Shown here piece after piece: positions 1-10,451 of a stretch of 64,000 bases of DNA. The position numbers were made by a program, and so were the translations under genes. Numbering within the stretch: the first letter of the stretch is position 1; every line of letters begins with the position of its first letter. Location: NCBI GenBank assembly GCA_019188255.1, contig JAETXT010000004.1, positions 5,828,001 to 5,892,000 on the forward strand. The letters are read 5' to 3'. The notes beneath the pieces were generated by a model. The model searched no databases, was not told the origin of the DNA, and saw only the letters and a program-made list of their open reading frames with translations. Source of the DNA: Verticillium longisporum. Lineage: Eukaryota > Ascomycota > Sordariomycetes > Glomerellales > Plectosphaerellaceae.

Positions 1-1247
1 TTGTCCAAGACCCAATAAGCAGGCATCTTAGAAGCTGTACGGCCGCGGTGGCGCAGGACAGCAGCAATGTTGTCAAACTTCGACATTGGCGTGTTGGCAT
101 CGTGAGGGTCATGGATGGCAAATGGAACCTCTCTCGGCTCGAGAGGCATCTGGTACTCAAGACCCTCTGGGGGCGGCAGGTCGTTGGCCGTCAGTAGGGG
201 TGGTGCCATTGCTGCCGTCGGAGAAAAGGCTTCGCCCGAGGAGTACCGGTGAGGATGAGGGGGGTAGTCATCGCCGCGCGATGGCGGCGCTGGGCCATGA
301 TCAAAGGCCTGCTGACCAGTGAATCCAGAGAAGTAGCCCGTTGAGTCGAGCATGGTCCCTGATCTGCTGTCGTACTGCGGCTGGTATTGGTCTTGGTACT
401 GATCTTGGTACGGGCCTTGGTCTGCGTAGCCAGCCTGGTTGTCGTATGCGTCCTGCTGGTCGGGGTTGAACGCATAGTCGCCAGACACCATGGTGCCTGT
501 TCGTGTGGATGGTTCGGGTGCGGGGGAGAGGAAGAGAGAATCATGGGCTCGCATCGTCGGTCGGTGTTCAGCGAGTGGCCCGCCGGGACGAAGCAACCCG
601 GCGGGGCTCACTTCGGCGGGAGAGGCATAGCCAGACCCGGGACGCTGACCGAACGGTGAGGCTGGACGCTGGCTTGGTGATGTCGGACTCGTCGGATCAG
701 AGTCCCTGCCGCCAAGGGCGGCGAGTGCGGCAGCTCGATGGCCATCGTTGCTGCCGTGGTCAGGCTCTGTTTGTTGCTGGGGCTGGATGCCCAAGCCTGT
801 TCTCGGATCGATGATGCCCGGCTGCGCGCCTGGGCCGAAGAAGCTGGAAAGAAGTTGTGTGCGGCGTTTCTGGTAGCTGCGGCAGCGTGTTAGTCGGCTT
901 GTCTGGGTCGTTCTTAGTAGATCTGGCCCTACCCTTTCTCTGTGATGTCGCCTTCCTACAGGTGGGATCACGATGGTTAGCTTGCAAGATCAGACAGCCG
1001 GCGCATTCCATAAAACGAGAGATGACTATGCCAGCGATAGGGGACACAGCGTCGATTCATATCCAGGGGGATTGAGGTTGCGACTCTGTCGAACCGACAT
1101 TGGCTTGCTCTTGGCCGCTCGTTGGTCGTGTGTCTTCAATCGCCGCGGACTTTCGATGCGGGGGTACCACAACAGCAGACGCACCTCCAATTCTTTCTCT
1201 AGCTCGTCGAGCTTGTCTTGGAGACCGGGATCCAGCTGTGCGGCCAT
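1..1247 (-). CDS. CPS1: CPS1/DIP2-like AMP-binding protein, N-terminal part (partial)
   Basis: This is the first 320 residues of a large protein of the fungal CPS1 / animal DIP2 type; the rest lies beyond the left edge. Exons read from splice signals are 1247-1185, 955-933 (only 23 nt) and 876-1. Exon 1 starts MAAQLDPGLQDKLDELEKEL, and joining the three exons gives EGDITEKGYQKRRTQLL, the DMAP1-binding helix typical of the family N-terminus. A Pro/Gln/Tyr-rich linker follows, then the lead-in to the first adenylate-forming domain (TPMSKFDNIAAVLRHRGRTA). Donors are GTGCGT and GTAGGG; the second intron has a clear ACTAAC branch point. Full-length family members carry two AMP-binding domains, and CPS1 is a general virulence determinant in Cochliobolus; the substrate is not established. 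The catalytic region is not visible here, so activity cannot be judged. Confidence 0.85.
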
Positions 1248-3002
1248 GACTGCAATCGCCAGCGTAGGGGCAGTAAAGCAAGTCTTGGAGCGGCCGTGGT
1301 GGATGTTGGTGAGTTGGGCGTTTTGGGCGGGTCGGATCAGGTCTGTGTCAACGAGGGACAAGTCAAAGATGCAGGCGACGGCGACGGCGATAGATGGCTA
1401 TGGGCTTTTGGCAAAGGTCGTACTGGTAAAGGGTACTGTGTTGGTGGTCCAATGAAGAGGCGGCCTCGTGACGTAGTAGCTCAGGGGTCTCTCGTCAGGA
1501 CAGGGCCTAGAGGTCTGGCCAGGCGGAGGGTGCCAGGGCGGGTGCAAAACGCACGAGTCGGGGGTCCTGGGGCACCTGAAGAGTTGGGAGGGGCTCGATT
1601 GCTGTGGACGATGCGACCGATGGACGAGAGCGGTTACTGTAGTATCGAACGGTGTGATCCCGAATCCGTGTCTCCATCGAAGGGTCTTGGGCGTGATAGT
1701 CTGGATTCGCGTCAAGACAGAATGACGGGATGTTCTAGGAGGCCTTCATAACTCAGGTTTGCAAGGAGATGAATGCTGGACGGAAACGAAATCCAAAGCC
1801 TGATCGGAGCCCTGTTGCTGGGATGGATCCTGACTGCTTCCCCCCTCCTCCTTCTCTTTTGGGATCATCGTAGCCTAGACGGAGCCTGCCAAGCGCCTGT
1901 CGAAGAGGGGGGAGCGAATCGGCTAATACAATGTCCCGACACAAGAGCCCGGACCAAGTCGAACATTGCCATCACCAGCCACATCAACCGAGACACCAGC
2001 CACTGGGCCCACTACTATTTTCTCTACCTCAATTTGCAGCCGCGAGAAATTTCTCTCTCGATTCAACCTCATTCATCACATCTACGTCTCGTCACGTCCT
2101 CTCCCGTTCGCCCTGCTTTTCTTCTCTGCGATGCATCATGCGTAGAAGACACGAGATGTATGCTGATCTCGCGCTGCGGCATCCCTCGCAGGCCTCTTTG
2201 TCCTTGCTCTGATTTCCTTCGAGCGTAGACCAGGACATCGAGGCCTTCCTCTCGATAGTGGTAAGTCACCTTGACATTTCACTTCACCTTTTACCTACCA
2301 CCAAGACAACATGATGAGACAAGCACAAATATTCACAGACCTGTTCGGAATTTACTGTCGACAACTTTGGCATTTTAACCTGATTCTTCGTCTTGGTTTC
2401 CCTTCTTCTTTCAACCAGCAGCAGGACGTTCGAAGCAACATGGCTAATACCCTGCAGACTCTCTCTTTTTACCTCTCTCACACCTCCTTGTCACGGAGTC
2501 GCGAATGCATCTCTGGCCAAGTGGTCACTGGGACCACCGCGATCCGGTCGGGGGACAACCTCATTGTCTGGTCGCCGAATCAGAGCGGTCCGAGGGACCA
2601 CCACCAGCGTGTGGCTCGGCTCGTTTCCTTGTCTTGCACGTCCAGGTTTAGCACAATCAACATCTTCAACCACAATGACCACGTCCTCTCTCTTTGTGCC
2701 CACCTTGTCCTCGTCGTGATGCTTTGTCCGAAACTCGGCATGGGTTCCGTTTCCGGCAATACATATACATCTATCGTGCTTCGCTGGGCGGCTCTGTTTC
2801 CCCCGTGCTGTTTTCCCTCGCCATCGAATGCAACACTGGCCTTTGAGACCTATCACCAACTGGCACCAAAGCGCGACTTGCCTCCCCAATACCGAGGCAA
2901 ACACCAACCAACTTGATACCCACCACTCAGAAGCAGCTGCTGGCACCTGCTCATTTGCTTTAAACGAACCAAGTCCATCGACACGACGCAACAGGTCTGA
3001 TC
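1248..3002. other. Divergent intergenic region
   Basis: It separates the start of the CPS1-like gene (-) from the hypothetical gene at 3003 (+), so it should hold both promoters and both 5' leaders. Both strands have short open stretches, but none shows a recognisable domain or splice-consistent extension. No RNA gene or repeat is visible. Confidence 0.6.
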
Positions 3003-5141
3003 ATGGACATCTTCAGCTCAGATTTCTACGCCGGTTTTGACTTGCAAGCAGCGGAAGACTACTCCCGTGTGTCGGAGCCCACCGTGCCTGACACCCTTGG
3101 CTTGCGAGATGTCATGTTGGAGGGACCCCTCGACATCCCAATAGACCCCGCGCTCTCTGATCCCACGGCCATCGACTACAGTGGCATCGTGAGTAATCTG
3201 TTCGATGACAACGGAAGCCTCTTTGACGGCTGCAACGAAGAGGCTCAAGGAGAATTGAAAAACTGGGCATTTGACGACCTCACGCCTCCCCAGCCAGTCA
3301 TCCCAGAAGACACGACGTTTGCTCTGCCACCCGTAGTCCCCGACATTCAGCCTGAGATCGTGGTCGCAACAACGCGAGCTTACGAATACCCTCCTCCTCC
3401 CGGCACCGCAGACGAACCCGAGACCCCTGTCCTCGAGACTCTGACCTGGGATTCCATACCAGTGCAACCCACCACATATCCCACGCCGCCTCCTGGCTGG
3501 AACACAGCCGTTCGGCCTACACTGCCTCCGGCTCCCGTCCCCGCCGAACAATCGCCGTACCAGAGCTTGCTGCTGGCTGCTAACGACCATAACAGCAACT
3601 TGGCCAAGCAAGCCATCGGCGCGGCACATGGCCTGTTGCCGAACCAGCAATCGACTCGACTGGAAACGCCACCATACAGTGTACCAGCCTCACGGCTTCC
3701 CAGTCGCCCGCCCAGCTGCATGCCGAGCCGTGGGCCGAGCCGTGCACACAGCCGCATCAGCACGCCGGCGCCTCTCGGCCTCGGCCTCGGCCTGGTCCCG
3801 AGCCGTCTTTCGACTCCGGCATCGATGGCTCTGGTCCCCGGCCGAGCAAAGCGCGCTGGCATCATTCCCGCCCGCCAGACCAAGGGTGAAATCAACTACG
3901 CTGACTACTACGCCAAGCTGCCCGAAACGCCCGCTCCCTGGGGCGGCGATGACCCCTACCGTCCCAAGTTCCGGTACACGAGCCAGGGCATGTGGAAGCC
4001 CAACCTGTGCTTCAATCGCGGCGATCTCTACGAGTACATGACGGCTCGGCAGACCGCCGGCGCGCCACTGACTGTCTGGATCCAGAACTGTCCCGCTGGC
4101 AGCAACGCCCGATGCCCGGACCGCGGCACGCGCCAGTGTCGTTTCCGCGACTGCCGGGCGCCGTCACGATCTATCCTCAAGGGGTGGTGGCGCGTCGCAT
4201 TCGACGAGCACCCGGAGGCGACGGGCAGCGAACTCGACCCGTTCCACTGTGCGGGGTTCATGCATCTCTTCTGCTTCGAAAAATGCTTTGATCTCGTAGA
4301 GATGATGAACGCCTTCGATGTACGCCCGGACACGCGTCAGTTTGAGCGAGAGCAGAAGAACTTTATGGCGCTGACGCGCGACCACGTCGAAATACTCGCC
4401 GACCTCGGCCGCTGGCGTGTGGAACAGGAACACAAGTGGCAGAAGTGGCAGGACAAGCTGGCAGCCAGCGGAGAGAGCGGGCTATCGAGGCCGGTACATC
4501 CCCAGGACCACCTGTGGTACGTCCTGACTATGGCGCACGTGGGCAGAGAGTCTGCAGCGCGGCAATCAGTACGCGACCAACGCGGGGGGTCATCGATAGA
4601 CAAGCACCGGGGTGACCTCGATATATACATGAGTATGAAGCACGCAGAGAAGAAGACCAAGGCCAACGCAGTGCGGGAGGCCAAGGCGGCACTTGCGGAA
4701 AAGATGATGCGGGAGCGTACGCGCAGATCATCCAAGCGCAAGCGCGACGACGATGACGATGAAGGAGCCATTAATGTTGACGACGCTGACGCTGATATTG
4801 ACGAAAGCTACGACAGAAAGGTCACCAGCACCCAAAATTTCAAGGCGGCACTCGCGGAAAAGATGCTTCGTGAGCGTACGCGCACATCATCCAAGCGCAA
4901 GCGCGACGACGATGACGATGTAGGAGGCATCAATGCTGACGACGCCGACGCCGATGTCAACCCAGACTGCGACGGAAAGGTCACCATCATCCAGAAGGCC
5001 AAGGCTCGTGCGGCCAAGCGTCCGGTCAAGCGCATCCGAACATCGGATGCACAGGACGGTGCTGCCAGCCCCAGCCAGGCATCGCCAGGCACCCGTCGAA
5101 GCCCGCGTGTGCGATTAGGTAGCTACACCCAGTTCTACTGA
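3003..5141 (+). CDS. Fungal hypothetical protein with Cys-rich core and duplicated basic/acidic tail
   Basis: This is a single-exon frame of 712 residues; I do not recognise the family. The first ~200 residues are acidic and proline-rich. A Ser/Arg/Pro-rich stretch follows (~225-270) with repeated SRPPS-, SRGPS-like units. A compact central region (~315-490) looks folded and conserved, with regularly placed Cys/Trp residues (WIQNCPAG, CPDRG, CRFRDCRAP, GWWRVAFDEHP, FHCAGFMHLFCFEKCFDL) that could bind metal or form a DNA-binding core. The C-terminus has two tandem copies of a 53-residue unit, each with a KRKRDDDDD motif (likely nuclear signal plus acidic patch). It ends in a basic AAKRPVKRIR segment. 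A nuclear role is inference from composition only. The ATG at 3003 opens the frame and has no upstream in-frame extension. Confidence 0.75.
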   Translation: MDIFSSDFYAGFDLQAAEDYSRVSEPTVPDTLGLRDVMLEGPLDIPIDPALSDPTAIDYSGIVSNLFDDNGSLFDGCNEEAQGELKNWAFDDLTPPQPVIPEDTTFALPPVVPDIQPEIVVATTRAYEYPPPPGTADEPETPVLETLTWDSIPVQPTTYPTPPPGWNTAVRPTLPPAPVPAEQSPYQSLLLAANDHNSNLAKQAIGAAHGLLPNQQSTRLETPPYSVPASRLPSRPPSCMPSRGPSRAHSRISTPAPLGLGLGLVPSRLSTPASMALVPGRAKRAGIIPARQTKGEINYADYYAKLPETPAPWGGDDPYRPKFRYTSQGMWKPNLCFNRGDLYEYMTARQTAGAPLTVWIQNCPAGSNARCPDRGTRQCRFRDCRAPSRSILKGWWRVAFDEHPEATGSELDPFHCAGFMHLFCFEKCFDLVEMMNAFDVRPDTRQFEREQKNFMALTRDHVEILADLGRWRVEQEHKWQKWQDKLAASGESGLSRPVHPQDHLWYVLTMAHVGRESAARQSVRDQRGGSSIDKHRGDLDIYMSMKHAEKKTKANAVREAKAALAEKMMRERTRRSSKRKRDDDDDEGAINVDDADADIDESYDRKVTSTQNFKAALAEKMLRERTRTSSKRKRDDDDDVGGINADDADADVNPDCDGKVTIIQKAKARAAKRPVKRIRTSDAQDGAASPSQASPGTRRSPRVRLGSYTQFY
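4683..5000 (+). repeat. 159-bp tandem coding duplication
   Basis: Two adjacent copies begin at 4683 and 4842 with the same phase (KAALAEKM, then RERTR, SSKRKRDDDDD and DDADAD in each). The period is 159 bp = 53 codons, so the frame is preserved. The copies have diverged at many positions, so the duplication is not very recent. Confidence 0.85.
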
Positions 5142-6922
5142 CGAGGGCGGCCTGGTTAGACGGCTTCCCATTGTTTGGCTCGTACCCAGCTGCGACGCTA
5201 GGGGTCATCCAAGTGGATGATCCTGAGTTCTCTCTTTTGTTGATAGCTGGTGCCCTTTATCCCTAGGAAACAAAAGGGTTATGCTGCTTCTTTTTGCATT
5301 TCTAGAGAAGGTGGTGGGTGTTGACCCGGCGTTTTATTGGCTGTGAGCAAGTTTCTCCCACGCATTGCATTGGATGAAGGTTACACGGAACGGCATTTGA
5401 CAGAGATACATGCGTGCATAGCACAGCACAGCGTTGCCCTTTCCTATGTCGCAGTATCGAAATCAAATAAAAGAAGGCGGGCCATAGACAGAACGGGGAG
5501 GCGTTAAAAGGAGACTCGCCAGCTGGCTGGCTAGAGCATACAAGTCAGTCGACAATAAAAGTTTCTTTTGTCTGCAACGACAAGGGAAAAGCAGTGACCC
5601 AGTGAGGACCTACTTGAAAGGCAGAAATTGTAAATGTGACGTGAGTGGAGTTGAACAAAAAGGTGAAAGGACTCGTGGCGTGCTCCGAGATAGATGGCTG
5701 GCATGTCAGTAGCATTGTAAGCGTGAGAGTGGGGAGGAGGAGCTCGAGGACGCAGCTTTTTGAGGACTCTCTGCATGTGTCGTGACACAGGGACAGATTT
5801 CGGGCATGGCGAGCGAATCAGGCGGTCCGACGTGGGCCTTGCGGTTCGAAGCTGGGTCGCTATTGTCATCGCAACACGACGGCTGGGCAGCATGTGCAGC
5901 TGTCGTAGCTCTCGCGAGCGTTGCTATCCATCGGGGTGCAGGCAGAGGCGGAGCTCCGTCACGGGGTCCCTTGTCTTTGGTGTTGTCGAGCCCAGGCACG
6001 TGCAGCGGCGATGCCGAAGCACGTCGAGAAAGCTGCAGTTTGCGCTAGACGAGAGGGGACAAGTGGCAACAGTCCCTCCAGGGTCTTTGGGGAAAATAAA
6101 GCCAGAGCTGTCCGAATGAGGGAGTGGGTATCGAGGGGAGTTGGGTGTGTTGTGATGGGACTTTCGAATGGTAGCCTGGATGGAGGTAGTGATGGATGGT
6201 GGGATATCCATATAAAGACAAAGACGCGCCACCATTTTTTTTGTATTTTTTTGGACTTGATACACTCCCTCTCTGGTCGCTCGTTTGAAACGAGAAACAT
6301 AAGAAACGAGAAGACGCCCGGCTCTGCCCAGCCAAAAACTGATTGGAAGGAAAGATAGTCAGCGGCCTGGTCGTTTCATCTCGCATCTTCCGCCTCACGT
6401 CACACTCGGATCGAAAAGGTTGTTTGGCTGGTAGGTGGAGCGTTGAGCCGTCGGGAGCCTTGTTGGCTTTGAGAAGCAGGGCGCATCGTGGCGGCAGCCA
6501 TCGGAGACGTGTGCAGACAAGACATTTGTCGGGCGTTTCGTGGGGCCAGAGTCAGAGTGACGAAAAACGGAGAAGAAAAGAGAGGGAAAAGGTGGCATTC
6601 CCAGACAGCCAAAGCTCTCTCCCTCACTCACTCTCACGCGCTGCCTCACACCCTCACGTGGCGTGGCGTGCGCTGTGGCATCCTGGGCGCTCACACCTGT
6701 CTGCCACCTGCTGTCGTCGTGGTTGGTGAACAGGGAAGGTGCAGTCCCAGGTAGCAGGAAGATCCCGAAACTAGCGAACGGCGAGGCAAGCACTGCCGCC
6801 AACCTTTCAGATCCCGGCAAGCGCGACCACTCGAACCAGACCGCCGGGCGAGCAGCTCCAACGCATCGGCAGCAAAGGGCAATAGCGACCGGCCTCCCTA
6901 GGTACCTCAAAGTCCTGACCTC

Positions 6923-6981
6923 CAGCAACAGAAGCAACAGCAACAGAAGCAACAGCAACAGAAGCAACAGCAGCAGAGCAG
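6923..6981 (+). repeat. 15-bp microsatellite-like repeat (AGCAACAGAAGCAAC)n
   Basis: Three to four copies of a 15-bp unit made from CAG/CAA/AAG triplets, ending in pure CAG. It lies about 650 bp upstream of the phosphodiesterase start, outside any gene I can support. Confidence 0.8.
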
Positions 6982-7097
6982 CCGCTCCGAGTTAGCACGG
7001 CAAGCAACAACGGTCTAGCTAAACCCGGACCACAACCGGCGGCAGGGCTGAAGAAGAACACCTGCCTCTCACCATTTCATTTGCCATCCGCTGAACC

Positions 7098-7180
7098 CTC
7101 TGTTCTCAATTCTCATTCCTCATTCCTCACTCTCCCTCTCCCTCCCTCACTCCACCCCCCTCTGCCATTCCTCCCATCTG
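7098..7180 (+). promoter_or_regulatory. CT-rich tract upstream of the phosphodiesterase gene
   Basis: A strongly pyrimidine-biased stretch with CTCCCTCTCC-like runs lies roughly 450-540 bp before the ATG at 7635. CT tracts near the transcription start are a common core-promoter feature of highly expressed filamentous-fungal genes. Its role here is inferred from position and composition only. Confidence 0.4.
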
Positions 7181-7634
7181 CACATCATTCGCATGCGGGA
7201 CCAGCCCCAAGAGTCGACACATCACATGCGCGCCGATCAAAGACGCCCGCCAAACACTCGTCTTCCTCGTCCTGCGTTCCAGCGACACCTACCTACCCCT
7301 GACTCGAACAACCGGCTTTCCGTCACTGACCATTGTCATTGGCACTGACCGCCACGCGCCCTGGTCGATGAGTTGAGAGTTGCGACTTTTGACTTGCGAC
7401 GTGCGACATCCAAATTCAATCCCTCCACATCACACTTCGTCTCGTCGCTTGCCGCAAGCTGCGCACCGGCACACCGAACCAGCAACTGTCGTCGCTCCAA
7501 CCCACCAAGCCCATCGTCTCACCTTCCAAATCAATCGATCGCCTACCCAACTACCGACGGAAGCTCGGCCAGCTCCAGCACGAGCACCAGCAACCACCCC
7601 ACATCTGCTGCATCGCACCCCGGAACATCACGTC

Positions 7635-9687
7635 ATGGGAGGTGTCGAGAATGGGCATGCTGAACCTCCTGCTGCCGAAATGCAGCAGGACGATGCGACC
7701 ACCACTTCAGCACCGGCGCATGCATATGCGCCGGCATTGCAGGTCATTATTCTGGTAAGCGCGCAACCGCCGAGATGCCCTCTTCCCGTTTTGAGCCCCT
7801 TCTGCGCTCCCCCAAATGAGCGCATCGTATGTCGCAAAGCAGGGCCCATTGTCGACCGCTCGGGACGGGTCCACTTGACCTGCCCAGAATGCGATGCGCT
7901 GTGCGAGACGGCGTTTGCGATCGCAAGTGCAATCTTCCTCGCGGTGAACAAGCTCATGCATTCGCTCTGGTCAACAGTCAGTCTTGTTCTTAGTCTCTTC
8001 TCAGCCAGGAGGTGACAAGTGACGACTCGACCACTGCTGCTCTCTTCATACCTGCATCCCTGTCTTGCCAACGCGACACTCTGCACATGGCCTCTGTTTT
8101 TCTTCTTTCTTCTCTTCAACACTGTACTGACATCTGCAGGGCTCCGGTGGCGGCCCCTTGGAAAGTAATACTACGGCCTTTCTCGTCCGCGCCCTTGCCA
8201 CGGGATGGCAAAGGTCTTCCGTGGTCGCCGTCGACGCAGGCGTCCACCTCGCCGCCATCTCCAACATTCTCCAGCAAACACAGCCGCAGAACATGGCGCA
8301 ACTAAAGCTGCCGCATATCCTCGAGAGTGGCCCGTTCGCGGGCATTGAAGTACACACAGCGTCCCCTGCCGCGAACGCAGCTCACATCGCTCGGTCTCTT
8401 GTCGACACCTACCTCATCACGCATCCTCATCTTGATCACATAGCTGGATTTGTCGTCAACACGGCCGGTCTGCCCGGCGGTCTTCGTCCAAAGCGCCTAG
8501 CTGGACTTCCGGCGACGATTGAGGCTTTCAAAAATCATATCTTCAACAATGTCATCTGGCCGAACCTCTCCGACGAGAATGACGGCGCCGGCCTCGTCAC
8601 CTACACTCGACTTGTTGACGGTGGCAGTCCGGCCGTTGGAGAAGGCGATGCTCGTGGCTATCTCGAAATCGCCGAGGGTATTGCCGTCAAAGCCTGCTCT
8701 ATATCACACGGACGTCCCATCGAATCTCCACCACACCGCAATTCGCAGTCGTCAACCAGCGGCACGCCTGTGCGCTACTCATCCTTCGACGCCTCCTCCA
8801 TGGCAGCCGCGCCTGTTCACGTCCAACAGCAACAACTACACCACCACTTCTCACCGCGATCCTTCCATCACCCAACAGCCACACTCCCCCCAACACCTGG
8901 TCCTCGCGCCTCCTTTCCCATTCAGCAACACTCTCAGCACTCGCAACTCCCGCCGTCCTCATACAACGACCCTGCTCATACTGCTTCCGTCTATGACTCA
9001 ACTGCGTATTTCCTGCGCGATGTTGCAACGGGATCCGAGGTTCTCATATTCGGTGATGTCGAGCCTGACGCCCTTTCGTCGTGTCCACGAAATCTGGGTA
9101 TATGGCAGGAAGCCGCTCCAAAGATCGCTCGACGCTCTCTGCGCGCCCTGCTTATCGAGTGTAGCTATGACGATGGCCAAGCGTCAGATCGCATGTTCGG
9201 GCATCTTAAGCCGAGCTTCATCATAGATGAGCTGCGCACTCTGGCCGGCGAAGTTGACGTCGCGCGTGCCTCTATTGAGCTCGACGCCCGTACTGCTAAG
9301 AAGCGGAAGCGGGGGAATAGCGAGGCTGTATCCGGACTCTCGCGCCGGCGGACAGGTGGTAGTAGCGGCGATCCAGTGAGTCCCAAGACGGTACGCAGTC
9401 GGCTTGATGAGCCGCCACCGGGAATCGAGACACCCCATCTCGCGACTCCCACGGCGGAGCTGTCGCTGCGGGATCTGGATGCGCCACTGGACGGTGAGCT
9501 GCCTACCTTTGCATTTGACACCAGACCACTCGAGGGGCTCAAGGTTGTCATTGTCCATGTCAAGGACAAGCTAGACGGCATCGACCCTGGCGCCAAGATC
9601 TTGGGCGAGTTGCTCGCGCATGAGGAGGAGGCTCGGCTCGGCGTGGAGTTTATTGTTTCGGCGCCAGGGCAGAGCATTATTGTTTGA
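7635..9687 (+). CDS. PDE1: Class II 3',5'-cyclic-nucleotide phosphodiesterase (low-affinity cAMP PDE)
   Basis: The enzyme hydrolyses cAMP to AMP and so limits PKA signalling. Exons are 7635-7754 and 8140-9687 (donor GTAAGC, acceptor CTGCAG; intron 385 nt), giving 555 residues. The splice joins ALQVIIL to GSGGGPLESNTTAFLVRA, the hallmark N-terminus of class II (PdeA/Pde1) enzymes. The metal-binding signature HPHLDH is at about residues 135-140, followed by AGFVVNTAGLPGG. Further family blocks are AGLPATIEAFKNHIFNNVIW, KACSISHG, ILIFGDVEPD-like VLIFGDVEPD, and the C-terminal VEFIVSAPGQSIIV. A Gln/His/Pro-rich insertion (~235-320) and a basic, Ser-rich insertion (~420-480) interrupt the metallo-beta-lactamase-like fold; such low-complexity inserts are common in fungal members. 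A frame beginning at 8158 would lack the N-terminal glycine-rich strand, so the two-exon model is preferred. Confidence 0.9.
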
Positions 9688-10451
9688 TTCTGCCTGCCTT
9701 TTACTTCAAGTCACCGTTCAAGTTGAGCTCGGTATCGTATGGGTTCTTTCGCTTCTTTCTCTGTTTCAGGATACCCATTTGGGTGCATATACGGGTCACG
9801 TAGCCTCGTTCTTGGGAGGAGCGGGCGCTTGGTGTTTTGGTCTGATCCGGTTCAGAGATTTCAGTTTGGTATCTTCTTGATGACTGGATGGTAGCTCGGC
9901 CGGGGAGCTGGAAGTCTGGTATATATCCCTTGATGACTCTGGATGAATGTTGACGATGTGGACGCTCCTTGCACCCTGCTTCCCGTGATGCCGTCAAATC
10001 TGGAGCTTGTCCACTATGGTAGTAGTGATTGACGATGCGAAAGAAGGGTCTGTGCCATGAGGGGGTGGCCGTGATCGCTTGAGCCTGTTGTGGACAACAA
10101 TTATCTCCAGCGGAGAACCACGCTCCAAGCAAGCAAGCCCTTGCCAAGAGGACTTTTTATCTAGCGCAGGTCAGGTAGCAGATGCCGACATTGCAAACAA
10201 ACGTTACGACTCGATCAAAAAAAAGGGCGAACAGGATATACATTGTATTACAACAATATATACGCAAAATGTCACAACAACCAACCCCGCCCCCCGAAAA
10301 CGCCCACGCCTCGCCGCCGAAACATGCCTTGCAGCGCTTTTTAGTTCCCCCCCACCTCTCTCTCCCCCTCTGGTTGTGTCCTCTTAAACTCTATGTCATA
10401 CACGTGCAGCCAGCCGCGGTCACCTTTTGTCGTTCAGGGCGGCCCGCCCGC
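9688..10451. other. Convergent 3' flanks
   Basis: This lies between the ends of the phosphodiesterase (+) and gelsolin-like (-) genes. AT-richer sequence with an A-run near 10219 fits 3' untranslated regions. I see no gene or RNA feature. Confidence 0.6.

Larger units (their letters stand above)
5142..7634. other. Gene-free region with pyrimidine-rich PDE promoter
   Basis: About 2.5 kb without a supportable gene. It contains the 3' flank of the hypothetical gene and the leader/promoter of the phosphodiesterase gene. Visible structures are T-runs at about 6234-6252, a CAG/CAA-type repeat at 6923-6981, the palindrome CCTAGGTACCT at 6897-6907 and a long CT-rich tract at about 7098-7180. Such CT tracts commonly precede transcription starts in filamentous fungi. 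Confidence 0.6.
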
